Of a stretch of DNA of 64,000 nt, positions 35,956 through 44,766 are shown in pieces. The DNA is from Paenibacillus antibioticophila. GTDB taxonomy: Bacteria; Bacillota; Bacilli; Paenibacillales; Paenibacillaceae. The stretch's first letter is position 1. Each line of letters starts with the position of its first letter. Where the stretch lies: NCBI RefSeq assembly GCF_000455265.1, contig NZ_HG005142.1, positions 338,458 through 402,457 on the forward strand. Reading direction: 5' to 3'. The position numbers and the translations under genes are program-made. The notes beneath the pieces are model-generated. The model ran no database searches and was not told the DNA's origin. It worked only from the letters and a program-made list of their open reading frames with translations.

Positions 35956-37917
35956 CTAAAAAAGCTTTTGGACAAGCTTGTAGATCAATACCGCTGCTTC
36001 CTTGTTCAGCATAGGGTCCTTTGGTCTGTAATCCAGCGCTCCGCCAGTCGCCTTAACGTCAGGGCCGAACATCCGTTGGCCTACAATGTACTGTACCCCT
36101 TCGGATGCCCAAGGAGAGGCAGAGATCTTCAGGTCAGCCTTAACTGGATCAGCGTTCATCGAGATTTTGACCATCCGCCAGATGAAGGTGGCCGCTTGCT
36201 CACGGGTTAATGGCTGGTCAGGGCCAAAGACGCCGCCGGGGAGTCCCTGGACAATCCCGTAATTAACCGCCGTCTGGATTACAGCTTCATAGGGGCTGCC
36301 TTTAGTGTCGGAAAATATAGATGGCTGGGTAGAGAGCTGGAATCCCGCCATTGGCATGATCTGTGCGAGGAACTGGCCTCTCGTAACCGGCTTGTCCGGT
36401 TTGAATTCGTCTGTCCCGCCCGGAATGGCTCCAAGCTGAACCAGATAATAAATAGATTTGGCATAAGGATGGTCTACCGGGACATCGCTAAATACAGGTG
36501 GCTCGGGTATCTTCTCCGCCCAGCTGTCTGTCATGTTGTAGGAAAAGTAGGCAATGTCTCCATCCGCATTAAGTTTAAAGCCGGCAGGAGTCCCTTCTTC
36601 GTCATAGAACAGCAGATCGTCCGCCTGGCGCAAGGTATGTGTGCCAAAAACATCGCGCACGATCAAAGCACCATCAACAGCAGTAATGTCATAACGCAAT
36701 ACGGGCGTGCGCAGATGGCGGTACAGTCCCTCAAACCGGAGAAGCTGCTGCTTGTCCGGTGCCGGCTTCACAAAAGCCGGTCCGGCATCTGTTTTGGGGA
36801 AATAACGACTCATGAACTGCTCAAAGAAAGGGAGCCGCAGGTTACCTTTGTCGCTGTTCAAAACGAGGAACATACCGGTGTTCTGCTCGGGCAGCAGCCA
36901 TAGATTGGAATGGAAACCCGATAAATCGCCGCCTTTTTCCACGACTCTATATCCGTTGTAGTCTTTTGGATAGTTCGTCTCAAAGGCATAGCCGATGCCC
37001 GGGATGTCCGGATGGATCGTGACGCTTGTACGCTCCATCGCTTTTACTGAAGCTTCCGTCAGGAACCGCTCACCTCCGGCTTGCCCGCCGTTCAGCATTG
37101 CGAGCATGAACTTGGCCATATCTGTCCCCGTAGAGAACATTCCCCCTTGCGGCGAATTGTCGGGCACGTTCGGGATTTGCGCAACTGGCTCCAGATTGTT
37201 GTCATAGGGAGTGGCAATGGCTTGCTTTACCTCATCGTTGAACATAAAGCTGCTGCTGTCCATGCCGAGCGGTTTGAATATATTTTTGCCGACATAATCC
37301 TGAAAAGACATTCCGGAGACCTTCTCGATAATATATCCCTGCAAAGTAAAAGCAAAGTTGTCGTAACGGAATGTTTCACCCGGCTTGCGTACGACGGTAG
37401 GCATCATGTCCTTCAGATAGTCCTTTAACATATAAGCTTTATCTGAACCCAAGCTGTCGGCATTGTCGAAGCCAGTTGTATGGGTCATCAAATGCTTCAG
37501 TGTAAGCGGCACTCCCGTTTTGTTCGGGATTTGCAGATCCGGCAAGTAGGTCTGGACATCCTTGTCCAGATCAACCTTTCCGGCTTCAGCCAGCTGCATA
37601 ATGCCTGCAGAGGTGAACAGCTTGGATACAGAGGCCAGGCGGAACCGTGTTTTGTCGGCGTCAACCGGCCTCTTTGCAGCAATGTCAGCATAACCGTAGC
37701 CCTTGTTCAGGAGCACCTGTCCGTCCTTGACGATGACCAGCAAGGCGCCTGCCAATTGTTCCTTGACTTCCTTTTGTCCAAAAAATTGCGCTGCAAAGGC
37801 TTCGGCCTCGGCTTTATCCAGCTTCACGGCCGAAGGGGATGCTTGCGGGTCTGCCGCAATTACACCGGACGGGAGGAACAGGGCGGCAGCGAGGATGAGC
37901 AGAATAAGCTTTTTCAT
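35956..37917 (-). CDS. Secreted serine hydrolase (class C beta-lactamase fold) with three SLH domains
   Basis: Start at ATG 37917 with AGGAG upstream, opening a signal peptide (MKKLILLILAAALFLPSG, cleavage near residue 22); a longer frame to 37977 has no such site. The 653-residue protein has a beta-lactamase/esterase domain (about 40-370) with 'SVSK' (S96-x-x-K99) and 'YDNFAF' as the Y-x-N element, a middle lipocalin-like segment (about 385-470), and three S-layer-homology repeats (about 475-650, e.g. 'RGQFLAQI', 'REQAATFIWRMV'). SLH repeats bind pyruvylated wall polymer, so it is displayed on the cell surface. Substrate unknown. Confidence 0.92.
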   Translation of the reverse strand: MKKLILLILAAALFLPSGVIAADPQASPSAVKLDKAEAEAFAAQFFGQKEVKEQLAGALLVIVKDGQVLLNKGYGYADIAAKRPVDADKTRFRLASVSKLFTSAGIMQLAEAGKVDLDKDVQTYLPDLQIPNKTGVPLTLKHLMTHTTGFDNADSLGSDKAYMLKDYLKDMMPTVVRKPGETFRYDNFAFTLQGYIIEKVSGMSFQDYVGKNIFKPLGMDSSSFMFNDEVKQAIATPYDNNLEPVAQIPNVPDNSPQGGMFSTGTDMAKFMLAMLNGGQAGGERFLTEASVKAMERTSVTIHPDIPGIGYAFETNYPKDYNGYRVVEKGGDLSGFHSNLWLLPEQNTGMFLVLNSDKGNLRLPFFEQFMSRYFPKTDAGPAFVKPAPDKQQLLRFEGLYRHLRTPVLRYDITAVDGALIVRDVFGTHTLRQADDLLFYDEEGTPAGFKLNADGDIAYFSYNMTDSWAEKIPEPPVFSDVPVDHPYAKSIYYLVQLGAIPGGTDEFKPDKPVTRGQFLAQIMPMAGFQLSTQPSIFSDTKGSPYEAVIQTAVNYGIVQGLPGGVFGPDQPLTREQAATFIWRMVKISMNADPVKADLKISASPWASEGVQYIVGQRMFGPDVKATGGALDYRPKDPMLNKEAAVLIYKLVQKLF

Positions 37918-38108
37918 AGTTAATCTCCTTTTATGATGTGACGATTGAAGTGGGTATACACTACTCCATATTAGCATCCGGGCGGCTGGAGGGAATCGGT
38001 AGAAGGGGGTGAAAGACGGGGTGTCCGCGCATTTGTTTTGCGTGACCGCGCAGATGCTTATCTTGGAAAATGGTCATCGCCTGCGATTATAGCGTAACCG
38101 TACGGGAA

Positions 38109-38142
38109 GAGGCCACCTGGCTCATTCATTTGCGGTGGCCTC
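38109..38142 (-). terminator. Possible terminator after the SDR gene
   Basis: Arms GAGGCCACC / GGTGGCCTC with a 16-nt loop, 18 bp beyond the stop of the minus-strand SDR at 38161. Only a weak T tract follows. Confidence 0.5.
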
Positions 38143-38160
38143 ACGAACTATTTTTCTGCG

Positions 38161-39024
38161 TTATCGTTGAACATTCCCGCCAAGAAATTCATGGCTATAG
38201 ATATCGGAGACTTTTTCCAGCACGCGCTGTGCATGTTCTGCAAATTTCAAGTCCGCAATCCGATCTTTGAACAGAAACACGCCGGTCTCATTGCTGTTTT
38301 TGCCCAGAGCTCCCTCATATAATAGGTTGGCTCCATGAGTAGGCGGAGAGGAAAAAAACTTCATAAACAGTTCGAACCCTGCGGTCAGTCCGGAATCTTT
38401 TCCTTTTCTTAGCGTGTTGTTAATGCCCGGGTCAACGCTGCGGATCTTGACGCCTTCCTTGGCAAGCTGCGGTGCGATGGCTTGGGTCCATAACGAAAGA
38501 GCCAGCTTTGAAGCCGCATAGGGTCCATACATTTTGCGGAAGGTTTTGGGATGCTCCAATTTTTCGATCGTAAACTCCTTTATAAATCTAAACACCTGCG
38601 ACGAAGTGTTAATAACCGTTTTTAAACTGCCGTTATTGAGCAACTCCTTCAATTCCATCAGAATAATATAAGGAACGACCGTCAACAATTCATAATGCAA
38701 TTCGCGGCCTTGTTTCGAATAGCGCAGCTCACTTAAGCCTCCTCCGGCGTTGTTAAACAAAATATCGATCCGCTGTTCCTTGCTTTTTATTTCTTCCAAA
38801 GCGTGTCTCAAGCTGCCATAATCGGTGAGATCCTTCACTTTATAGGCTCGGATCCGGCCGTCCTTGAGATGATTTTGGAGGAATCTATCCTCCGCTGGAA
38901 AATCCGACCGGTTCAAAGCAACCACCTGCCAGTTCTCTGACAGCATTTTCCGGGTCAATGCCAATCCGATCCCGTTACTTGCGCCTGTAATCAGTGCAAT
39001 ATGTTCTCGTTGGTTCTTACTCAA
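38161..39024 (-). CDS. SDR-family oxidoreductase (retinol dehydrogenase-like)
   Basis: A 287-residue short-chain dehydrogenase with 'TGASNGIGLALTRKML' (about 14-29), 'NNAGGGLSE' (about 91) and 'YAASKLALS' (YxxxK, about 170). It is longer than usual SDRs, with an extra C-terminal segment (about 230-287), like the 'extended classical' retinol-dehydrogenase-like group. Upstream lies a GC-rich remnant of a quinone reductase (39071-39204). Substrate unknown. Confidence 0.88.
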   Translation of the reverse strand: MSKNQREHIALITGASNGIGLALTRKMLSENWQVVALNRSDFPAEDRFLQNHLKDGRIRAYKVKDLTDYGSLRHALEEIKSKEQRIDILFNNAGGGLSELRYSKQGRELHYELLTVVPYIILMELKELLNNGSLKTVINTSSQVFRFIKEFTIEKLEHPKTFRKMYGPYAASKLALSLWTQAIAPQLAKEGVKIRSVDPGINNTLRKGKDSGLTAGFELFMKFFSSPPTHGANLLYEGALGKNSNETGVFLFKDRIADLKFAEHAQRVLEKVSDIYSHEFLGGNVQR

Positions 39025-39070
39025 TGCATGTCCTCCTTTATTCAGAATTTCATTCGGTTATATGTGCTCA

Positions 39071-39204
39071 TCAGCCGGAGTCGGGCAGGAGGATCAGTTT
39101 GCCGCGGGCACCCCCATGAAGCGGAGCTTTTCGTCGTAGGCGGCACCAGCAGTGGCAACCACACGAGCACCACGCATGAGGGCGATCTGGCCGGAGGCGA
39201 ACCC
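39071..39204 (-). pseudogene. Remnant of an MDR/quinone reductase gene
   Basis: Minus-strand codons 39204 to 39094 encode 36 residues typical of the Rossmann region of quinone oxidoreductases ('GFASGQIALMRGARVVATA', 'YDEKLRFMG'). In a second frame the DNA continues as 'GKLILLPDSG' to TGA at 39071-39073, like the C-terminus of the same family. The central part is missing and there is a frame change. The piece is clearly richer in G+C than flanking DNA. Confidence 0.65.
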
Positions 39205-39301
39205 TGCTCGAATGCGTCCCTGATAAAATCGTGTTCTCTGTCATGAGGGGAAGCTACGCCCCTTCTACCGCTTTAATAGTCGGGTGTGCGGACGGAGGAG
39301 C

Positions 39302-40060
39302 TTAGATCTGGGATCCGCCTCCGTCGACAGGGAACTCAGCCCCGGTGGTGTAGGTGGCCTCAAATGCCAGGAATGCAACAGCCTTGGCTACCTCAACTGG
39401 ATCGCCGAAACGCAGCATTGGGATCTGCTGTCTCATCTGTGCCTTTGTCTGCTCGGCAGCTTCTTTTGGCATTGCTTTTTCCATGATGCCTGTGTCAATA
39501 ACGCCGGGACTGACTGCGTTGACGCGAATATTTCGAGGTAATAACTCGCGCGCCAGACCTCGAGTCATGGACCGCAGCGCCGCCTTACTAGCTGCATAAG
39601 CACTGAGCATTGGGAGACCCACTACGTTCACGATTGAGGTGGTAAGGACTACCCCGCTGCCTGAGCTTAGCAACGGAGCGAGTTTCTGCACGGTGAAGTA
39701 CGGTCCTTTGGCGTTGATTGTAAGTATCTCGTCGTACTTTTCTTCGGTCATTGTCTCAAAAGGGACAAACCCCGTGACACCAGCGTTAACGAACAGGGCA
39801 TCTATTGTTCCAAATTCAGCCTTCACTCGATCAGCTAACGCGGCGATGTCCTTCAATGAGGCGGCATCGCTCATGACCGCAATTGCGTTGTTGCCGAGTT
39901 GTTCACGAGCCGCATCCAGCGTCGCCTGAGTACGTCCAGTAATCAGAACGTGTGCGCCTTCATCCACTAGCAGCTTCGCTGTCGCAAGGCCGATTCCGCT
40001 GCTGCCTCCCGTGATCACGACCTTTTTGTCAGAGAATTTCCCCTTTCTGAATGGTTCCAT
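39302..40060 (-). CDS. SDR-family NAD(P)-dependent oxidoreductase
   Basis: A 252-residue classical SDR: 'TGGSSGIGLATAKLL' (about 17-31), 'NAGVTGF' (about 94), Ser in 'LTTSIVNVVG' and 'YAASKAAL' (YxxxK, about 158). It ends 'PVDGGGSQI', as in FabG-like enzymes. GGGAGG precedes the ATG. It is divergent from the TetR regulator at 40243, probably its repressor; an AT-rich dyad (40142-40163) lies between them. Confidence 0.9.
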   Translation of the reverse strand: MEPFRKGKFSDKKVVITGGSSGIGLATAKLLVDEGAHVLITGRTQATLDAAREQLGNNAIAVMSDAASLKDIAALADRVKAEFGTIDALFVNAGVTGFVPFETMTEEKYDEILTINAKGPYFTVQKLAPLLSSGSGVVLTTSIVNVVGLPMLSAYAASKAALRSMTRGLARELLPRNIRVNAVSPGVIDTGIMEKAMPKEAAEQTKAQMRQQIPMLRFGDPVEVAKAVAFLAFEATYTTGAEFPVDGGGSQI

Positions 40061-40141
40061 TTAAATCGTCCTCCCTTGGTATAATCCGTAATCGGATGAT
40101 TAGGTACAGGACCGATTATACAGCAATGAATTTAATAAGTA

Positions 40142-40163
40142 AACTAAATTTACTAAATTAGTT
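40142..40163. promoter_or_regulatory. AT-rich dyad in the SDR/TetR divergent promoter
   Basis: AACTAA and TTAGTT arms flank an AT-rich centre (40142-40163), midway between the divergent SDR and TetR genes. This is the expected place and size for a TetR operator. Confidence 0.5.
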
Positions 40164-40242
40164 CATTTAATAATCTCAATACATAAAGGTAAGAAAATTT
40201 GTTATAATGTCTTTTATAGGCATCAAAGGGAGGTACTTATCC

Positions 40243-40881
40243 GTGAGAAAAGCTGTGAGTGTAGATACGTATGTGGAAAAAATAAAACCCATTATAAGAA
40301 AAACAAAATTCAGTCAACTGAAGGTCGATGATCTCGCAAAATATATGGATATCAGCAAAGTGACACTTTATAAGCATTTTTCCTCCAAAGACGACATCAT
40401 CGAACAAGTCGTAGATTATTACATTGATTATTCGAAAAAGGCTGACACGGTTGTCAAAGACGATTCCGTCACTTTTTTGGATCGTTTTCAATTAACATTT
40501 TTACAATCGTTGATGTGTGCCGCGTATATCTCTGATTTGTTCTTGCAAGATCTTAAGGAATTTTATCCACACCATTTTGAGAATCTGTCCATTGCCCTAC
40601 AAAATCGGAATAAAAGCTTACAAACTTTTTTTGAATCCGGTATGGAGCAACAGATTTTCAATAAATTGAATGCCGTGTTGTTTATGGTTCAAGATGACGC
40701 TGTGCTGCGACGCTTTATCGAGCCGTCATTTTCGATTCAGTATGATATTACTTTGAAACAAGCGATTATGGATTTCTACTACATGAAGCAGTATCAATTG
40801 CTAAAACCTGAATATCTGAAGATCATAGACAATTCCAATATTGAAAGGAGAATCGTTCATATTTTGCAAGCCATTTCATAA
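40243..40881 (+). CDS. TetR-family transcriptional regulator
   Basis: Start at GTG 40243, 9 nt after AAAGGGAGG; the ATG at 40207 precedes that site. The 212-residue protein has the TetR HTH 'LKVDDLAKYMDISKVTLYKHF' (about 26-46, cut by helices) followed by 'SSKDDIIEQVVDYYIDY' and an all-helical ligand domain. It is divergent from the SDR at 39302-40060, the likely target. Effector unknown. Confidence 0.88.
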   Translation: MRKAVSVDTYVEKIKPIIRKTKFSQLKVDDLAKYMDISKVTLYKHFSSKDDIIEQVVDYYIDYSKKADTVVKDDSVTFLDRFQLTFLQSLMCAAYISDLFLQDLKEFYPHHFENLSIALQNRNKSLQTFFESGMEQQIFNKLNAVLFMVQDDAVLRRFIEPSFSIQYDITLKQAIMDFYYMKQYQLLKPEYLKIIDNSNIERRIVHILQAIS

Positions 40882-40952
40882 GTGAAGAGCCGATTTCCGA
40901 TTCTGCTGTGTTACGCTGAACGTAGGATAGGTCAAAGGGCATCAAGAACAAA

Positions 40953-40982
40953 ACGCCCTGGTCATTATTACGACCAGAGCGT
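40953..40982. repeat. Hairpin repeat, copy 2
   Basis: ACGCCCTGGTC / GACCAGAGCGT (one mismatch), 8-nt loop; about 50 bp around it match 17292-17344. It is located after the TetR gene and could terminate it. Confidence 0.7.
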
Positions 40983-41003
40983 TATATTTCATTCAAGCAA
41001 GAT

Positions 41004-41150
41004 GTGACAATCTCTTTGTCTCTTGAAAATAAGGATATCTCGGCTGCGCTATCGATTGAAAAAATAAAAGACGAATCAGTTGTTCTGGCTCGCCCTATCC
41101 ATCAAGATGATCAAGATAACATTGAACTTTTCAAGCTTAGAAGCGATTAA
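41004..41150 (+). pseudogene. Unidentified gene-end remnant
   Basis: The plus strand reads open for 48 codons from GTG 41004 to TAA 41148-41150 with coding-like composition ('DISAALSIEKIKDESVVL', 'DDQDNIELFKLRSD'). There is no ribosome binding site, and the hairpin repeat abuts its 5' side. It looks like the C-terminal end of a lost gene; I cannot name the family. Confidence 0.35.
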
Positions 41151-41178
41151 ACAATGCGTATTTTTCATTTCTAGAATT

Positions 41179-41760
41179 TCAAAAATCTAACATTCCAGTA
41201 AAAAGTTGCGTACTATCATCAATGAATTTTTCCTCATTTATACCAAAATCATGATTATGAATGACCAATGAAACTAAATAGCCAAAATTCATCGATATAA
41301 AAGCTATAGCAATTGCGTTACTATCGCATTCTTTTATTTTATTTAGCTTTTGCATTCTGTCAAAATATTGAACAAGCAATTCTTTTAGCTGCAAGGGGAT
41401 TGTGGTAATTTTTTTATCCAACTCGGGAAAGCTACCTAATTCTTTATATGCAATTTTTATTACATCATCATTTTCCTTAAAGAAAGTAAAATATACTTTT
41501 GTAATGATTTGTAAATCCTCTTTAAGGTTCCAACGGATCTCCTCGTGTACCACCTTTTCAAAAGAAGGGATATAAGAATATTCGTCTATTATCGTATTTA
41601 AAATGTTCATTTTGTTACCGAAGTGACGAAAAACAGTTACTTCATTAACATTTGCTTGACGAGCGATTTCTCTTGTTGTAACGCCCTGAAACCCTTTTTT
41701 CTTTATTAATGATATGGCAGCCTGTAATATTTTCTTCCTTGTATTTAATGTTTGTGTCAA
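41179..41760 (-). CDS. TetR-family transcriptional regulator
   Basis: A 193-residue TetR protein with TTG start at 41760 and GAGGT upstream. HTH: 'VTTREIARQANVNEVTVFRHF' (about 24-44) then 'GNKMNILNTIIDEY'; the rest is a helical ligand domain. It is the last gene of an AT-rich three-gene cluster with the MBL-fold and FAH-family genes (spacing 10 bp), and would regulate it. DNA composition is AT-richer than in flanking genes. Confidence 0.88.
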   Translation of the reverse strand: MTQTLNTRKKILQAAISLIKKKGFQGVTTREIARQANVNEVTVFRHFGNKMNILNTIIDEYSYIPSFEKVVHEEIRWNLKEDLQIITKVYFTFFKENDDVIKIAYKELGSFPELDKKITTIPLQLKELLVQYFDRMQKLNKIKECDSNAIAIAFISMNFGYLVSLVIHNHDFGINEEKFIDDSTQLFTGMLDF

Positions 41761-41770
41761 TTTAATTACC

Positions 41771-42631
41771 TCACTTACTTATAAATTGAGTGTACAGATT
41801 TGGATCGTGTGATGGAATAATCATCAAGTCAGGATTATCCATCTCCAATTGTTTCAGCATTGGAAAATTACTTTCATATTGCTTTCGATTATAATGAGCG
41901 ATTCTGCTAAGAAGTGATCCGCCTTTGTTTTTTTGATAATTAGCTTTTACATATACACTATCCGCAATTAAGAAATATCTTTCTTTATTCGAAATATTTA
42001 GTAGTAGTCCACACTGTCCAATTGAGTGACCAGGAAGGGGAACTAATATGATTGAATTATCCTTGAATAAATCAATCGTATTTAAAAAAGGACCATATGA
42101 ACATCCACTTTCCTCAAAGTCTAACTGTTTCAAAGAAGATAGATTAATATTTTTAAACAATTGCTTTAAATATCCTTTAAATAGTAATTTGAGCTTAGGT
42201 TGTTGACAATATCTCCATTCCTTCTTATTTACATATATAGTTGAGTAGTTAAAATCACTAATACCCCCAACATGGTCAGCGTGTAAATGAGATAGGATGA
42301 CTGTTTGAATTTGCTTTGACGTTATATTTTTTTCAAGTAATTGACTGATAGCATTTTCCTTCTCCGTTATCTTAACTGGGGTAATTTTATTCATAAGAGA
42401 AAAAGGAAAGTTTTTTGTAGCTTCAAAGTACCGAGTTGAGTAGCCCGTATCAAATAATATATTACCATGTACAGGATGTTTAATTAGGAAGAACAATGAT
42501 GGAATTGATATATCGGATGGATCAGCACCTTTTAGTAAGTGAGACTTTTTAATTATACAAAATCCTGCATTCATAATGGTTAGCTTACATTCAGGGACTG
42601 TTTCTGCTATAGGAGGTAAATTCATATTCAC
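41771..42631 (-). CDS. MBL-fold hydrolase, N-acyl-homoserine-lactonase-like
   Basis: A 286-residue metallo-beta-lactamase-fold enzyme with 'LSHLHADHVGGIS' (HxHxDH, about 119-131), a further His in 'PLPGHSIGQCG' and Asp in 'LIADSVY'. The domain order and the leading 'MNAGFCIIKKSHLL' with 'LFDTGYS' resemble AiiA/AttM-type lactonases and PqsE-like hydrolases. It likely opens a lactone or ester ring with two metal ions. Operon with FAH (15 bp upstream) and TetR (10 bp downstream). Confidence 0.85.
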   Translation of the reverse strand: MNMNLPPIAETVPECKLTIMNAGFCIIKKSHLLKGADPSDISIPSLFFLIKHPVHGNILFDTGYSTRYFEATKNFPFSLMNKITPVKITEKENAISQLLEKNITSKQIQTVILSHLHADHVGGISDFNYSTIYVNKKEWRYCQQPKLKLLFKGYLKQLFKNINLSSLKQLDFEESGCSYGPFLNTIDLFKDNSIILVPLPGHSIGQCGLLLNISNKERYFLIADSVYVKANYQKNKGGSLLSRIAHYNRKQYESNFPMLKQLEMDNPDLMIIPSHDPNLYTQFISK

Positions 42632-42646
42632 TCCATTCCTTCCTCG

Positions 42647-43705
42647 TTATTTTTTATAGTACGCTTTCAAATCTTCTCGGTTTTTCCATCTTGATGATTG
42701 TAATAATTTTAGTTCACTGGGGACAAATTGTTTAAGCGTTCCCAATCCTTGAATTGAAATCTCAACGATATCACCAGGAATGAGCCATTGATTGTTATCC
42801 AATCCACAGCAGCCAGGGATCGTCCCCATTCCAATAATCGTTCCAGGTGGAGGAGTGAAGATAGCGGAAAGATAGTCGATAACTTCCTGTGGGTGAGTGA
42901 CATAGTCGGATGTGCTGCCTTTCCATGACAATCGGTTATTCTTACCTATTTTCACGCTAACATCTAAAGATAACGGACTATCTACTTCATCTGGTGTTAC
43001 AAAATAAGGACCAATACCAATACTTTTGTCAAAATCTTTACTCCTTGCTGGTCCACAAAGTACACGAAAATCTGGGAACTGAACATCTCTCGCAGATACA
43101 TCGTTCATAATTACATACCCGGCAATAGAAACTTTCACGTTATCAGTTATAGGGTCAACTTCAGAATGGCCTATAACAACTCCTAGCTCTGGCTCGATAT
43201 CCAAGTACGAGGTATAAGACGGCCAAACTAATGTATCAAATGGTCCACTTATCGATAAATGGTTGCATTTGTAATAAGGCATACTAAATTTTTGAGTTGT
43301 CTTTCGCAAAGCCCTGCCAAGAATCTTTCGCAATATAGGTTTTAATATCCCTTTAAATTCATGTTCAATTAGTGTATAGCCTGAATTTATTAAATGCTTT
43401 GGCGATAGACCAAAATCTAAAACTGCTGGCGGATTAGGAATAGGAGAAAATAGTTGGATTTCCTCTAGGGTAAAAAATGGCTCTATATTGTTCTCTGAAA
43501 TAATCTCTTGGGCATATAAATAAAGTGTACGAGCATGTTGCTCACTTTCAGGCAATCCTTGTAAATAGCTATTGATATTGTTTAATAAAGGAGAGAACTG
43601 GTTTGATAGATGCTGGAGCCTTTCAAAAGAAATAACATAGTCATCGATAACAATACCAAACTGTTCCATCTTAGAATTATTCACGGAAAAAGATATTAGT
43701 TTCAT
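42647..43705 (-). CDS. Fumarylacetoacetate hydrolase-family protein
   Basis: A 352-residue FAH-fold enzyme. The C-terminal domain (about 130-340) has the metal-binding pattern 'DIEPELGVVIG' with further acidic residues and 'GYVIMNDVSARDVQ', then 'GTIIGMGTIPGCCGLD'. Family members hydrolyse or decarboxylate 2-oxo or 1,3-dicarbonyl acids using a divalent metal. GGAGGG precedes the ATG. It leads the AT-rich FAH-MBL-TetR operon, suggesting a short pathway in which a lactone is opened and a carbon bond cut. Confidence 0.85.
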   Translation of the reverse strand: MKLISFSVNNSKMEQFGIVIDDYVISFERLQHLSNQFSPLLNNINSYLQGLPESEQHARTLYLYAQEIISENNIEPFFTLEEIQLFSPIPNPPAVLDFGLSPKHLINSGYTLIEHEFKGILKPILRKILGRALRKTTQKFSMPYYKCNHLSISGPFDTLVWPSYTSYLDIEPELGVVIGHSEVDPITDNVKVSIAGYVIMNDVSARDVQFPDFRVLCGPARSKDFDKSIGIGPYFVTPDEVDSPLSLDVSVKIGKNNRLSWKGSTSDYVTHPQEVIDYLSAIFTPPPGTIIGMGTIPGCCGLDNNQWLIPGDIVEISIQGLGTLKQFVPSELKLLQSSRWKNREDLKAYYKK

Positions 43706-43849
43706 ATGTAACCCTCCATGTAGTCATTTACTATTTAATTGATATGTTACTATTCACCTATTAATGAATGCAAGTGATTACTTGCATAGTTGATCCTGCG
43801 GTAAAAGAATTCCTTCATGTTGCCAAAGGTGTTTTTGAGTGAACATCAA

Positions 43850-43885
43850 AATACCAAATTACTTCACAATGAGTAATTTGGTATT
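43850..43885. terminator. Strong AT-rich hairpin
   Basis: Perfect 14-bp arms AATACCAAATTACT / AGTAATTTGGTATT with an 8-nt loop, alone in intergenic DNA upstream of the FAH gene. Could end a lost gene; role unclear. Confidence 0.5.
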
Positions 43886-44110
43886 ATAAGTTAACGAGTT
43901 TCCTCTGATATTTTGAATGACTAAACCCTAGTGAAGGTACACCTATCGAAAACCAATCAGCTTCTTATCGTTTTTAAAGCAGTAGACCAGGCAACAACTT
44001 CATTCAACATCGTTTGAATTATTTCTTCCGGAGACGACCGTTATGTTCAAATTACTACAAGAGAATTTAATGTAACAGACTTTCATTTCGCATCAGCGAG
44101 GATGTAAAAA

Positions 44111-44139
44111 AGGGCTTTTCCTGCTTCTGGAAGAGCCCT
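44111..44139 (-). terminator. Rho-independent terminator after the split XRE regulator
   Basis: Arms AGGGCTTTTCC / GGAAGAGCCCT (one mismatch), followed on the minus strand by TTTTTT. It lies 46 bp past the stop at 44185. Confidence 0.88.
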
Positions 44140-44184
44140 GATTCTTGATATATGCCTAATAACAGTTCTGATTGCCTTCTTATA

Positions 44185-44760
44185 CTAAACTCTTGAAGAA
44201 GATTCAAGCTCCTCTGAATGCTGGCTCCGATAATCCATTAGCAGTTGCTGCATCTTATCCACCGTGCCATCCGGATGAGGAACATGAATGGAAACGGTCA
44301 AATTAGAATCGTTCAAGTAATGAAACGAAACCAGATCAAAATTCAAGATCCCGAGATTCGGACAATGCAGCGTCTTAGGTGCATCCATCGCATCGAGAAC
44401 CTCATGGGAATCCCAAAATTCTCGAAACTCCCTGCTAGCCTGTGAAAGCGCCTCGAACTGCCCGGTCCACCAAGGATCGTCGATGTGACGAGCATATCCG
44501 GCATGAAAATTTGCAACGATTCGCCTGGCATGCAGTTCCCATTGGTCTCCCTTTAGATAGCGGAAACGGGGAGAAGTAAACGTCATCCAAACCAGATTCC
44601 GCTCCCTCTCCGACATCACCGCGAGATTCCCATTTAATGCGCAGTAAGCTTCATTCCAGGCAATGATGTTCATGCGCGCATCCATGACATTCGCAGGGGA
44701 AAGGTTCTGATTATCCAAAAAACGTTGAAGCTCCGGCGTTACCTTAGAGGGTTGCTTCAT
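44185..44760 (-). CDS. MmyB-like ligand-binding domain, cut off from its HTH by an amber codon
   Basis: 191 residues matching the MLTR/MmyB-type ligand-binding domain that normally follows an XRE HTH in one protein: 'VMDARMNIIAWNEAYCAL' (about 26-43), 'ERNLVWMTF' (about 53-61) and 'FVHPDGT'-like tail 'HVPHPDGTVDKMQ'. The ATG at 44760 has no ribosome binding site and is in the same frame as the HTH gene: two codons (ACC GGT) separate it from that gene's TAG. A single point mutation probably split the regulator. Without reinitiation this part is not made. Confidence 0.7.
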   Translation of the reverse strand: MKQPSKVTPELQRFLDNQNLSPANVMDARMNIIAWNEAYCALNGNLAVMSERERNLVWMTFTSPRFRYLKGDQWELHARRIVANFHAGYARHIDDPWWTGQFEALSQASREFREFWDSHEVLDAMDAPKTLHCPNLGILNFDLVSFHYLNDSNLTVSIHVPHPDGTVDKMQQLLMDYRSQHSEELESSSRV

Positions 44761-44766
44761 ACCGGT

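Larger units (their letters stand above)
43706..44184. other. Intergenic stretch with two hairpins
   Basis: No gene is supported in this 479-bp stretch. It holds the FAH promoter side (43706-43800), a 14-bp-arm hairpin (43850-43885) and a terminator (44111-44139). A short open plus-strand piece at about 44030-44105 resembles coding DNA but was not identified. Confidence 0.5.
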
